64,000 nt of DNA from an uncultured Desulfobacterium sp. (GTDB lineage Bacteria; Desulfobacterota; DSM-4660; Desulfatiglandales; Desulfatiglandaceae): assembly GCA_900258555.1 (NCBI GenBank), contig LT984855.1, positions 457,134 through 521,133 of the forward strand, in the 5' to 3' direction. Positions within the stretch are counted from its first letter, which is position 1. Each line of letters begins with the position of its first letter. A program made the position numbers and the translations under genes. Shown piece after piece: positions 17,678-26,651 of the stretch. A model generated the notes under the pieces. That model saw only the letters and a list, made by a program, of their open reading frames with translations, had not been told where the DNA came from and searched no databases.

Positions 17678-18335
17678 TCTCCACTTTACTGAATGTAAAA
17701 TTTGAAAGATCAATAATCAGCAATTTATTTAAGAGCTTAGGGTCGCCGAATATATTGTTCAACACCTCGGTTGCAGCAAGCGATGAAACAGTAGAGGCAC
17801 TGTTAGCACTTATAGGGATCGTCCTTTTGCTATCTTCATAATTGGCCAATATCTCCTTAAGACCCGCACTGTCCCCTTTAATCAGGGTGATCACCTGGCC
17901 AAAAAACTGTTCGACACCTGCATGTACGTAAAACATTCCTTCATTCAACTGAGTCCAAAGGCAGAACCGGCTCTCAAAATTATCTAGGCAATCAGCAACC
18001 CCGTTAATGTCCTCAGGCAGCGAAAAATCTTCTTCCATAATATCACCGGTAACGGGGACAACATCTGTATACTTGTGAATTGAAGACAGCCAGTCTACTG
18101 CTACATCAAGTTTTTTCTTCCCAATATCATGCTGGGTGTAAAATAATTGTCTATTAAGATCAGTTTCGTCAACTTCACCCCTGTCACATAGATAAAGTCT
18201 GCCGACCCCGGATCTGACCAGGATTTCAGATAGAAGGCATCCAAGGCCACCCACCCCTGCAACAAAGATGGATGCATTGGTCAGCAAACTCTGTCTTTCC
18301 TCGCCCCAGAAGGCTATTTGACGATCAAATATCAT
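17649..18335 (-). CDS. ThiF/MoeB/HesA-family E1-like adenylyltransferase
   Basis: 228 residues. The Rossmann loop VAGVGGLGCLLSEILVRSGV and the adenylation motif DETDLNRQLFY (D...NRQ) define an E1-like enzyme that activates C-termini of ubiquitin-like sulfur carriers or a small substrate. The zinc-binding CxxC pairs of MoeB/ThiF are absent, as in the shorter HesA/TcdA-like group. The substrate is unknown, and no sulfur-carrier gene is nearby. The start overlaps the DedA stop by 11 bases, so it is in the same operon as DedA and the giant protein upstream. Confidence 0.85.
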   Translation of the reverse strand: MIFDRQIAFWGEERQSLLTNASIFVAGVGGLGCLLSEILVRSGVGRLYLCDRGEVDETDLNRQLFYTQHDIGKKKLDVAVDWLSSIHKYTDVVPVTGDIMEEDFSLPEDINGVADCLDNFESRFCLWTQLNEGMFYVHAGVEQFFGQVITLIKGDSAGLKEILANYEDSKRTIPISANSASTVSSLAATEVLNNIFGDPKLLNKLLIIDLSNFTFSKVEIRVNQPDEP

Positions 18336-18984
18336 TACACAGACTCAGCCGTCTTTTCTCCCTTATAAACTCGATAACCCCAGGCAAAATGGAAATAATA
18401 ATAATGGCCATGATAACAAGGGAGAAGTTGCTCTTTACAACCGGTATATTTCCGAAAAAAAAGCCGCAACAAATGAATGCCAGCACCCAGCCTATGCCAC
18501 CGATCACATTATATGTAATAAATTTTAAATAGGTCATACGGCCTATGCCGGCTACAAAAGGTGCGAACGTCCTGATGATCGGGACAAAGCGGGCAATAAT
18601 AATGGTTTTTCCTCCGTATCTTTCATAGAACTGGTGAGTACGCTCCAGGTGCTGTTTATTGAAAAATCGTGATGTCTCCTGATGAAAGACCCTTGGGCCA
18701 ATGATATTTCCAATCCAGTAATTCGCTGTATCCCCGGCAATTGCAGCAATGGAAAGCAGGATTATGCTGATGTTGACATCCAGTGAACCAATGGCGGCAA
18801 ATGTACCGATTGCAAAAAGGAGTGAATCACCTGGGAGAAAAGGCGTTATGACCAATCCTGTTTCACAGAAGATAATTATAAACAGAATTACATAAGTCCA
18901 CATCCCCATAGCTGCGATAAGCACATCAAGATACTTGTCAAGATGCAGTAGGATGTCAATGATAAGTTTCAGACTAATTTCCAT
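18325..18984 (-). CDS. DedA-family membrane protein
   Basis: 219 residues with about five to six hydrophobic segments. It has the DedA/SNARE-associated signatures ETGLVITPFLPGDSLLFAIG and the re-entrant FVPIIRTFAPFVAGIGRM. DedA proteins are thought to act as lipid (undecaprenyl phosphate/phospholipid) flippases or in proton-coupled envelope homeostasis. The inner membrane is expected. GGAG sits 6 bases before the ATG. It lies between the giant protein gene (21 bases) and ThiF-like gene (overlap). Confidence 0.92.
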   Translation of the reverse strand: MEISLKLIIDILLHLDKYLDVLIAAMGMWTYVILFIIIFCETGLVITPFLPGDSLLFAIGTFAAIGSLDVNISIILLSIAAIAGDTANYWIGNIIGPRVFHQETSRFFNKQHLERTHQFYERYGGKTIIIARFVPIIRTFAPFVAGIGRMTYLKFITYNVIGGIGWVLAFICCGFFFGNIPVVKSNFSLVIMAIIIISILPGVIEFIREKRRLSLCNDI

Positions 18985-19005
18985 AGTATCTCCAACACAT
19001 ATTCT

Positions 19006-22000
19006 TCATCCTATCCTTACCCCCGCATGATCGAATTTTCTTGCTACGATGTTTTCAAATTCCTTTCCAAAAAACCGCCGATTGTTTTGCAAATATGGCT
19101 TGATACTATCCCAGTAATCCAGCAATTCTCTTTTGTCATGGATCATCTCAAGTATACCGTCTATTTCGGAGAACTTCTCCCTCTTAAGGTGATCCTTCCT
19201 CAGTTCGTAAAGGTCATTCAGCCTATGCCTCTGATCATCGGAAAATCCGATTTCACTTGATCTTTCAAGCAAGTCATTTACCAGATTGTGCAGTTCCTTA
19301 AAATCAACAATGTAATTCATCTGATTCTTGGTCTGATTCAGGATCATGTCTGTTATTTCTGTTAATCGCTTTTGGTATGCTTGGTTCAACTGCTCTTCGT
19401 AATCATCAGTGTTGAAAGGGTGCTTTGTAATTGATCGGAGGCTGGAAAGATAATAACTTTTGAGCTGTTCCGGATCATTTGTAGCTGCCATTGAAGAGAT
19501 CTTCTGCACCATGTTGACGCTGTCAACGAAATCTATGGAACAGACGTCCGGATATCCTTCCTTTCTCAGAATAACCCCTGATTTTGCGCTAAAAAAGCGA
19601 CGCAGGTTCTTTTCATTTTGCAGGATCTCATCGGTGGAAAACTCATTAAGAAAGCTGTTAACCGCCTCGTACCTCTTTTCGATCTTTTCGCACAGATCCA
19701 AAAAATTAAGACACACCGGACGCTCAGATGATTCAAAGTCTTTGGTTCCCAAAAGACCTACCAGTAATAGCTTGATCTGGTTTTCATAATTCAGATAACC
19801 GCTGACCTTTTCATATCCGAAGATACGGACCTCATCGCCTGCAAGTTTGGTAAATATAAAGTTCCGCGTTTTTTCTCTAAGATCCTGAAGCGTGTTAAGA
19901 ATCCGGTATGCTTCGAATAGTTCTCTCTCAAAGGAGGCGAAACCAATGCTTGAGAGTCTTCGCTTCTGGTAAATATATTTTGTGGGGACCTTTATTATAA
20001 AATTTACAATATCCCTATATTTAATTTGTCTGATCCCACGCAATCTAAATATGCGTTCCAGTGCGAAAACCGCCTTTCCAGCCGTAATTAGATCAGCTTC
20101 CTCAGGTTCTCTCCAAGGCTTTGCCTCCAAATAAGTTGGAGGAGTAATATCTGCCGGAATGCCTTTGGACTGATAATATTCAAGGGCATAATAAAGGCTT
20201 CCCCTAGGAAGAAAAATTCTGTTGAGCCTTTGCTCAAAGTCTGCTTCCCCTTTAATAATCTTGACGCATTGGGCTCTTGTCTTGAACATTTGTCCTGCAA
20301 GGTCTTCGAGAATCAGGTCGTCCCTGATAGCCGACAACATTACAAAGGAAAAGATAAAAAAGGCGTCAAACAGATCCTTGTCTTTGGGGCTTAAGACATC
20401 CTTAAGGGCATAAGGTGAAAATTCTCCCCTTAATATATGGTGCATCAGACCGTGGTGCCTTATAAGAAAAATCAGATAGGTCTTGCCCCTTTCATCAAGG
20501 TTGTAACGTTGGGCGATATCCTCCTTTTCTACAAAGACAGCGCTTGCCTGCGCCCATTCAGCAGGGCTGATATCATCTTTGTACTGTTCTCTCAAATCAG
20601 GCAGTCTCCCAAGGTCCTGGAAGATTAATGCCCTTGTAACCGCGTCAAAGAGAGGACGATTTCGTAATAGTCCATGGGCGATATTTTCGAGCTCTTTTAA
20701 CTGTGCGTCACTTACCCCAACAGTGCCCGTAGCCAATGGTCCGAATTCCCTCTGGGCCAGTTTGTGTAGGAAATGTATGTCCTGAAAAAGCTCTTTGTCA
20801 TTGGTAATAAGGGACTGGAGTTTTCTTGTTGCGGAAATGATATAATGTGAGCTAGGGGCAGTCATGTAAAGTTGTAATGGCATCTGTCGGCTATTTAGGG
20901 ACATGAATTCGGGCAGGATAAAGGCTAAGACAGTAGGTGTATATCTGAAAAGCAGATCAAGGTTTGTGTATATATCGGCGGGCCTGAAAAACACTACCAG
21001 AAAATTTGACCGCAGTTGCTCCCGAAGATCTTTGGTATCCTGAAACCAACGCTTCTGTGTGGATGGCAGCTTGAGTGCATCTCTTGATTCTTCAAGGAAT
21101 ATGATATGGCTTTGATAAAAGATTTCGAGGTCGGCAAAGAGCGCCTCCATACTTTTTAGATCTGTAGTTGAAATTTTTGAGATAGATAGTCCTTCAATTT
21201 TTTCAATAAAGGATTTCAAATTCTCTATAGCCTTTTCCACATCAATATAGGCAATTTCCAGGGCATTGGTTGCAGCGTTCCGCTTTATCATAAATCCGGT
21301 GCCCAGTATGAACGATGACCCGTGCCTGTAAAGTTGCTCGCTGAATTGCCTTAAGACATCCACCCTGAAATAACGGATGGTTATACTCCTTGTGTCTTCT
21401 TCTATTTTCCTTACCCTTTCCTTGATATCCTCAGGCCGTACATCGGCAAGGAGTGGGTTGAAGTTGATGATCTCACCGCGTGACAGGTTCGCCGTTATGG
21501 ACAGGAGCATAAAAACCAGTCGGCTGTCCATCCTTTCAAACAGGTTTCCCGTCCCATGAAATTCTTTATCGAGAATCTTTCGGTAAAAGGCGGGCAGTTC
21601 CAGCGGGTCTGAACTGACGTAGCCTTCTTCAAAGTCATCTATAGCCTCAACCAGTCTGATGACGTTTTCTATTCTTTCGACCCTCCTGTCATCGTAATCG
21701 GCAAGGGTTTCTTTTTCCATCCTTCCCTTTTGCCCTAATTCCAGCCAGTTGTTGGTGAATTCATAGTAATTCATCATTTTGAGGATCTTTCTGACTACCT
21801 TATTGTGTATGCCTCCCTGCGAGATGATCTTTTCATCCAGCACCTCGTGCCACTCTAGTCCTTGATTGGTTACGACCCGTACTGCCGACTCATAAAAATC
21901 AAAAAGCTCAATGAGTTGTTCACTTGTGAGTCCTGAGCCCATATCTGCCTCTGTTTCGGCCATGGTCATCAGCCGGCAGAAACGCAGAAAATTGATTGCC

Positions 22001-23703
22001 TGCTGGGTATCAAATGTTTGGGCCAGATCCAGAACAGGTTTAAAGGCCTTTTCGCTTGTTTTACCTGCTATGATCCTTCCAAAGGATGTGTGACCATAGA
22101 CAATATAGATGATTTCCTTCAGCTCATTATAATTAAACCCGAAAAAAGCCATTGCCTCCAGGTTTTCTAAGACCAATGTCTCCTCGCCCTCGGTTAAAAC
22201 TGGATTGATATAGCCCATGGCCTTTTCAATGCGCCTGATTTTAGCGACTAATTTAAGAACATCATTAAGAGAGCTGAACCTCTGGTTCGGGTTTATAAGG
22301 GGTTGCCTCAGGCGATCTATAAAGATGGCGGGAAGCTCACTATAAGAGCCCTTTTTCAACCTTTCCAATACTCGCAGTGTCTTCAAAAGATAGGAAAATG
22401 AGTTTCTGTGCTCGGCCAACAATTCTTTAGGACAACCAAGGAGATGGGATCCCCCCGCATCACGCATCAGATCCGCCAACGTGATCTTGAGCGGCTTTTT
22501 TTGGCCAAGGTAGATCATCATATATTTTGGCGAATAATCTGTGGTGGAAAATCTCTTATCCCAATCATCGGTTACAGATAAGGGAACCAGAGGTTTTAAA
22601 AAAACCTTGTCAAAATGGATGGCTAAGAGTTCGGACCATATCTTTTCCTGGTCGCCAAAAAAAATTGAATCAGATAAAGGAAAGTCAAGATAGGCCAAGG
22701 CGGCAATATCATCGAGTGAAATTTCCTTGATATTCTTTCCTTTTAAAAGGCTGCTGATCACCTCTTGTTCTACATAAAGGCCGCTTAGGTACTTCTCCAA
22801 ATCGAAGATATTCACCTGGATGGGTTCGCCCTTCGGCCTGTATCTCTTTTTTGTCTTAAAGATGTGGGTAAAAAGCGCAAAGAGCTTTTCTTCCTCAATG
22901 CTCTTAAAAACCAGTTCCGTTATCCTATTGGTTTTTGGAGTATGGGCATTGGAAATAATAAAGATCTCTCCATTAGGTTTTAAGACATTGTAGATCTTCC
23001 AGAGAAAATAGACAGCGAATTGTTCGACCTGCTTTTTTGTCGGCATCCGGCGGGTGAAAGGATTAAATTTATCCATCAGGATAATATCATAAATGTCCTG
23101 TGTGAGGATCACCAGATCCAGTGTCTGGGTCATGTCCCTTAATTTTTCAATGGAGTCAATGACAACAAAGTTGTGCTCTTTAAAACGAAAGGAAAGCTGT
23201 CTTGATATCAGCTCGTCCATATGGGATACCAGGCCAATATCATGGTATTCTTTTAGATATTTCTTGCGATGAAAGCCGACCACTTTGGTTATTTCATCCA
23301 CCTTGGATTTAATGTGGGTCAAGGTGTCTGAGGCCAGATGCACAGGGATCAGATAAAAGGGTTTTCCGAGACTTGTATATCTTATCAACAGACCTATCCT
23401 GCCGTAGAGTTCATTCAGCGCCTTATAATTGTGACCGATATTTTCCGGTTCTTCGAAGGTGATGGACTGAAGCAGTTTTATGTCTTTGGGCTCAAGCCTG
23501 TCATAGGCCTCAAAAAGGCCGAAACCGTAAGCGTTGCCGCCGAACTTACTGGGAAGATGCGAGGGGTGCTTAAGGGCAGCAAAGGTTCCAAGCGGTATGT
23601 CAGCCTCATCAATGCCGAGTTTTACGAACTCTTCGGCCTTTATAAAACGGAATGAATCCCTCTGCCAAAAGGACTCTGGGGAGAAAAAAGTGGATAGGTC
23701 CAT
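19006..23703 (-). CDS. Giant 1565-residue protein of unknown function
   Basis: One uninterrupted frame with even amino-acid composition and no signal peptide or membrane helix, so a large soluble protein. I do not recognise a full-length family. Residues about 95-290 look like a Rossmann or methyltransferase-type region (TQTLDLVILTQDIYDIILMDKF, YNVLKPNGEIFIISNAH), but a clear glycine-rich SAM loop is lacking. Residues about 1010-1110 contain HD-domain-like spacing (IFQDLGRLPDLREQY, then IRHHGLMHHILRG), reminiscent of GlnD-type or phosphohydrolase HD regions, probably degenerate. Much of the rest is helical. It heads an operon with DedA and ThiF-like genes. No ribosome site precedes the ATG. 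Confidence 0.8.
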   Translation of the reverse strand: MDLSTFFSPESFWQRDSFRFIKAEEFVKLGIDEADIPLGTFAALKHPSHLPSKFGGNAYGFGLFEAYDRLEPKDIKLLQSITFEEPENIGHNYKALNELYGRIGLLIRYTSLGKPFYLIPVHLASDTLTHIKSKVDEITKVVGFHRKKYLKEYHDIGLVSHMDELISRQLSFRFKEHNFVVIDSIEKLRDMTQTLDLVILTQDIYDIILMDKFNPFTRRMPTKKQVEQFAVYFLWKIYNVLKPNGEIFIISNAHTPKTNRITELVFKSIEEEKLFALFTHIFKTKKRYRPKGEPIQVNIFDLEKYLSGLYVEQEVISSLLKGKNIKEISLDDIAALAYLDFPLSDSIFFGDQEKIWSELLAIHFDKVFLKPLVPLSVTDDWDKRFSTTDYSPKYMMIYLGQKKPLKITLADLMRDAGGSHLLGCPKELLAEHRNSFSYLLKTLRVLERLKKGSYSELPAIFIDRLRQPLINPNQRFSSLNDVLKLVAKIRRIEKAMGYINPVLTEGEETLVLENLEAMAFFGFNYNELKEIIYIVYGHTSFGRIIAGKTSEKAFKPVLDLAQTFDTQQAINFLRFCRLMTMAETEADMGSGLTSEQLIELFDFYESAVRVVTNQGLEWHEVLDEKIISQGGIHNKVVRKILKMMNYYEFTNNWLELGQKGRMEKETLADYDDRRVERIENVIRLVEAIDDFEEGYVSSDPLELPAFYRKILDKEFHGTGNLFERMDSRLVFMLLSITANLSRGEIINFNPLLADVRPEDIKERVRKIEEDTRSITIRYFRVDVLRQFSEQLYRHGSSFILGTGFMIKRNAATNALEIAYIDVEKAIENLKSFIEKIEGLSISKISTTDLKSMEALFADLEIFYQSHIIFLEESRDALKLPSTQKRWFQDTKDLREQLRSNFLVVFFRPADIYTNLDLLFRYTPTVLAFILPEFMSLNSRQMPLQLYMTAPSSHYIISATRKLQSLITNDKELFQDIHFLHKLAQREFGPLATGTVGVSDAQLKELENIAHGLLRNRPLFDAVTRALIFQDLGRLPDLREQYKDDISPAEWAQASAVFVEKEDIAQRYNLDERGKTYLIFLIRHHGLMHHILRGEFSPYALKDVLSPKDKDLFDAFFIFSFVMLSAIRDDLILEDLAGQMFKTRAQCVKIIKGEADFEQRLNRIFLPRGSLYYALEYYQSKGIPADITPPTYLEAKPWREPEEADLITAGKAVFALERIFRLRGIRQIKYRDIVNFIIKVPTKYIYQKRRLSSIGFASFERELFEAYRILNTLQDLREKTRNFIFTKLAGDEVRIFGYEKVSGYLNYENQIKLLLVGLLGTKDFESSERPVCLNFLDLCEKIEKRYEAVNSFLNEFSTDEILQNEKNLRRFFSAKSGVILRKEGYPDVCSIDFVDSVNMVQKISSMAATNDPEQLKSYYLSSLRSITKHPFNTDDYEEQLNQAYQKRLTEITDMILNQTKNQMNYIVDFKELHNLVNDLLERSSEIGFSDDQRHRLNDLYELRKDHLKREKFSEIDGILEMIHDKRELLDYWDSIKPYLQNNRRFFGKEFENIVARKFDHAGVRIG

Positions 23704-24223
23704 AATATAATATTAAACCTGAGCCCTAAATCTGAGCAATCTAGTTTTTGAAAAAACATGTAACCAGAATTCGAAAACTAATAGTTTCTTGTCTGTTCTC
23801 AGGCGCCATGCGCCTGTTTAGTCACCATGAATCTAGTTTATGGGTTCAATTTCTGTCAAGGAGTATGTAAGAAGAGATTTCAGGCAAGCGAAAAATGATT
23901 GCATATTATTTTAAGGTTTTGTTCTTATAAATTTTGAAATTATACTCTGTATATATTTTTTATACGGTTATTAATGCCCTGCTAGAACTCACGTCAAGAA
24001 ATCACATGACGCCCTCATATATTTTCTATTTTGCTTTTTGTTCTATTTAAAATCAATTAGTTAGAAACAGATCATCTCTGCTTTGCCCAAAACGGCCTTT
24101 TCATCGCAAACGAACCAACTGATCTTAGCCACGTATATTTATTTTATACACTTTTCTTAACCTCCAAAAGATATATTGGATAAAAAACTATTAATTTCAA
24201 TACAATAAATATTTTTTTAAGCC
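23704..24223. other. Long AT-rich non-coding stretch
   Basis: About 520 bases between the divergent giant-protein gene and the sigma-54 promoter. No protein-like frame is visible. A 7-bp perfect stem with a 3-base loop (CAGGCGC-CAT-GCGCCTG, 23800-23816) is the only compact structure; it could be a small RNA stem or a factor site. Activator sites for the sigma-54 promoter should lie in the last 200 bases, but I found no clear palindrome pair. Confidence 0.4.
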
Positions 24224-24239
24224 TGGCACATGGTTTGCA
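24224..24239 (+). promoter_or_regulatory. Sigma-54 promoter of the tandem-receiver gene
   Basis: TGGCACATGGTTTGCA fits the -24/-12 consensus TGGCACR-N4-TTGCW at every defined position, with GG and GC in correct spacing. It ends 56 bases before the ATG at 24296, which follows a GGAGAAG ribosome site. Confidence 0.85.
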
Positions 24240-24295
24240 TCATAATAAAATGAACCCATCTTTATCATCTAAGACCTTTCAAACGGAGAAGATTT

Positions 24296-25531
24296 ATGAA
24301 AGCAGCATATAAGATTCTTGTTGTAGATGATGAAATCGGCATTTGCCGAAATGTGGAAAAGATTCTTTCCAAAAATAATTATCAAGTGACGCATGCACAA
24401 AGCGCCAAAGTGGCATTGGAAAAAATGGCTAAGGAGTCTTATTCCCTTCTTATTTCTGATATTATTATGCCTGAGGTGGATGGCATTGAGTTACTGAAAC
24501 GTACTAAGGAGCAATGGCCTTCCACCAAGGTGGTAATGATGACCGCTTATGCCTCCACAGACACAGCAATGAAGGCGATCAGGCTGGGTGCAGAAGATTA
24601 TGTTCCAAAACCATTTACGCCTGACGGACTGCGCGATAAGGTTGAAAAGGTCCTATCTCCCAAGACCATTCTATTTCCCATGAAGAGAGAAAGAACAGAT
24701 CTCCTTGACGGCAAGGTGGATATAGACCTCCCCTTTGACAGGAAAGAACTACTGAAATACGTGGGCAAGGAATACCTCAAGACGCTGGGCCCATCAGATA
24801 TGCCCAGCATCGGTAGGACCCTCCCCAAGAAGAAGGAAATCTATTGCCCATTCGGACAGAGGATTTGTGATGTCTTTGCAAAACTCGGCCATACATGCAA
24901 GGCGGGGACTGAAAAGGAGGAATGCCCTCAAAAAAAGGCCATGGAAAGAAAAGCCCAGAGGGATTATGCAGGCTTTGATTCCACAAAACTGATCGGGATT
25001 GACATGCCTTTCAATTATGCAGAGGTAATTTCAGTTGCTGGCCCTGAATTTGTGAAAAACCTTAACAGAGACGGCTTCTCATTTATACCCTATCATGAAC
25101 TCAAGAAAAATGTTGCTCAGATGATGGCGAACAATAGGGGCGAATTACTCACCACACCGGAGTTCAGCAGGCACATACTCGTGATCGATGACGAAGTGGC
25201 AGTCAATAATAATATCCGCAAGATCCTCTCCAAGAAAGGCTATCATGTTGATCAGGCGATCACAAAGGCTGAGGCCATTAGAAAGATTGACGAGAGTTCT
25301 TACAAACTTATCCTTCTTGACCTTCGTATCCCAGGAGTAAGAGATCTTGAACTTCTTAAAATTATTCGAGATAAAAGGCCTGAGACAAAAGTTATTATCG
25401 TCACGGGCTATGCAAATATCGAAACCGCGGTTGAGACCGCTAAGCTTGGCGCCATTGATTTTCTGTCAAAACCATTTACACCAAGAGATATTCGTATGGC
25501 TGCGGAAAACGCCTTAAAAATGGCGGCCTAA
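24296..25531 (+). CDS. Tandem-receiver response regulator with Cys-containing middle domain
   Basis: 411 residues. Receiver 1 (1-120) has phospho-acceptor D55 and K105; receiver 2 (about 292-410) has D342 and a matching KPF lysine. The middle contains two related pieces (VDIDLPFDRKELLKYVGKEY at 141 and IGIDMPFNYAEVISVAGPEF at 234). Between them are four cysteines (C184, C191, C201, C210), possibly a metal or Fe-S site. There is no DNA-binding or enzymatic output domain, so it probably works through phosphotransfer or protein contacts. The sigma-54 promoter in front is very good. The hdr/flx locus starts 200 bases downstream after a terminator, so it may regulate that locus; this is inference. 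Confidence 0.88.
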   Translation: MKAAYKILVVDDEIGICRNVEKILSKNNYQVTHAQSAKVALEKMAKESYSLLISDIIMPEVDGIELLKRTKEQWPSTKVVMMTAYASTDTAMKAIRLGAEDYVPKPFTPDGLRDKVEKVLSPKTILFPMKRERTDLLDGKVDIDLPFDRKELLKYVGKEYLKTLGPSDMPSIGRTLPKKKEIYCPFGQRICDVFAKLGHTCKAGTEKEECPQKKAMERKAQRDYAGFDSTKLIGIDMPFNYAEVISVAGPEFVKNLNRDGFSFIPYHELKKNVAQMMANNRGELLTTPEFSRHILVIDDEVAVNNNIRKILSKKGYHVDQAITKAEAIRKIDESSYKLILLDLRIPGVRDLELLKIIRDKRPETKVIIVTGYANIETAVETAKLGAIDFLSKPFTPRDIRMAAENALKMAA

Positions 25532-25548
25532 CGGCACCTTCTCTCTCC

Positions 25549-25585
25549 CCCACCCGCTAAACGCATGGTTTAGGGGGTGGGTTTT
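25549..25585 (+). terminator. Rho-independent terminator after tandem-receiver gene
   Basis: Bases 25549-25562 pair with 25568-25581 (14 bp, one mismatch) around a 5-base loop, followed by TTTT. It separates the regulator from the hdr/flx transcript. Confidence 0.85.
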
Positions 25586-25650
25586 CATTTTCCTGTCATC
25601 CTCATACATCCTAGCAAACCCGCAGAAATTCGGGGCCTCCAAAAACACTA

Positions 25651-25679
25651 TTGACACACCAAAGCTGTTTACCTATACT
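25651..25679 (+). promoter_or_regulatory. Strong sigma-70 promoter of the hdr/flx locus
   Basis: TTGACA (25651-25656), a 17-base spacer and TATACT (25674-25679): a perfect -35 and 5/6 -10. Predicted start is about 50 bases before the ATG at 25738. Confidence 0.82.
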
Positions 25680-25737
25680 CGCGCATTTGAATCGAGTTAG
25701 GATTTTATTTCCTGACTACTAATTTAGGAGATTACCC

Positions 25738-26124
25738 ATGTCTGGTAAGATTAATGGTTCGGTCTTGGTGGTGGGTGGTGGCATAGCTGGCATGCAGTCT
25801 GCACTTGATTTGGCGAATTCCGGCTATTATGTCTACCTGCTTGAAGAGGGTCCTTCAATTGGTGGAGTGATGTCCCAACTGGACAAGACCTTTCCCACCA
25901 ACGATTGTGCAATGTGAATTATCTCTCCGAAACTGGTCGAGGTCGGCCGGCACTTAAACATTGAGATAATAACATATGCAGATCTGGAATCTGTCGAAGG
26001 GACAAAGGGAGATTTTAAGGTAAAAATCAAAAAACGCGCCCGCAGCATTAACATGGAACTCTGTACAGGTTGCGGGAGCTGCGTTGAGAACTGTCCTGTT
26101 AGAAATGAGGCTCAAATCTCATAA
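25738..26124 (+). CDS. Stand-alone HdrA N-terminal piece, selenoprotein (TGA = Sec60)
   Basis: Read through the TGA at 25915-25917, this encodes 128 residues. They contain an FAD-binding loop [14 protein letters not shown] at 13-26, the HdrA motif [18 protein letters not shown] with Sec60, and one 4Fe-4S ferredoxin motif [11 protein letters not shown] at 109-119. It then stops, matching just the first 125 residues or so of the full HdrA at 32027. Complete HdrA proteins are several times longer. The downstream NuoG-HdrA fusion lacks this very segment, so this is best read as the split-off N-terminus of that protein. A SECIS-like hairpin (25933-25950) has an AGGUC loop. AGGAG lies 7 bases before the ATG. 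Confidence 0.9.
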
Positions 26125-26136
26125 CAAGAGATAGCA

Positions 26137-26619
26137 ATGAAAAATGATATTGAAATTGACTGGCAAAAAATAGATAATATAATTTCAAAATATAATGCTA
26201 ATCATGAAGCGCTGCTGATGATAATGCATGATATAGGTGAGATTTACAATTATGTACCGCAACAGGTAATTCCCGTGCTGGTTGACAGATTGGGCGTAAA
26301 GGAGAGCCTGATTTACAGCGTTGCAACATTTTACAAAACTGTAAGTCTTACCCCCAGAGGGAAGTATATCATCAGCGTCTGCACGGGCACTGCTTGCCAT
26401 GTCAGGGGTGCGGAAAAAATTATGGGCGCATTGGAGGAAAAGCTCAATATTATTGAAGGTCAGACTACGGAGGACAGGTTGTTCACGCTCGATTCCGTCC
26501 GCTGTATCGGCTGTTGCGCCGCGGGGCCTGTTGTTAATGTCAACAAGGAAACACATGGCGGTCTTGATCGTTCAAGCGTACTTGAAATTATAAACGAGTA
26601 TAAACACCGTGCTTCATAA
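26137..26619 (+). CDS. NuoE-like [2Fe-2S] subunit of NADH-linked complex
   Basis: 160 residues with a thioredoxin-like 2Fe-2S fold. The ligands are CTGTAC (CX4C) and RCIGCCAAGP (CX3C), and a helical N-terminus is present as in NuoE, HndA and HydC. It passes electrons between the flavin subunit and other centres of NAD-linked complexes. It starts 12 bases after the split HdrA piece and 32 bases before the NuoF-like gene. It acts in the cytoplasm; no membrane NADH dehydrogenase genes are in the window, so a soluble complex is expected. Confidence 0.93.
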   Translation: MKNDIEIDWQKIDNIISKYNANHEALLMIMHDIGEIYNYVPQQVIPVLVDRLGVKESLIYSVATFYKTVSLTPRGKYIISVCTGTACHVRGAEKIMGALEEKLNIIEGQTTEDRLFTLDSVRCIGCCAAGPVVNVNKETHGGLDRSSVLEIINEYKHRAS

Positions 26620-26651
26620 CGGCGTGGAGGATAGGAGATTTTACACGGAAA

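Noticed and set aside
23800..23816. Short perfect hairpin as a terminator
   Set aside because: The following T-run is only three bases, and it lies about 100 bases upstream of the start of the minus-strand gene, where no transcript should end.
25738..26124. Reading the first hdrA gene as a pseudogene broken by a stop codon
   Set aside because: The same TGA recurs in the second hdrA at the same motif, with the same hairpin, and other Sec genes are present, so recoding is the better reading.
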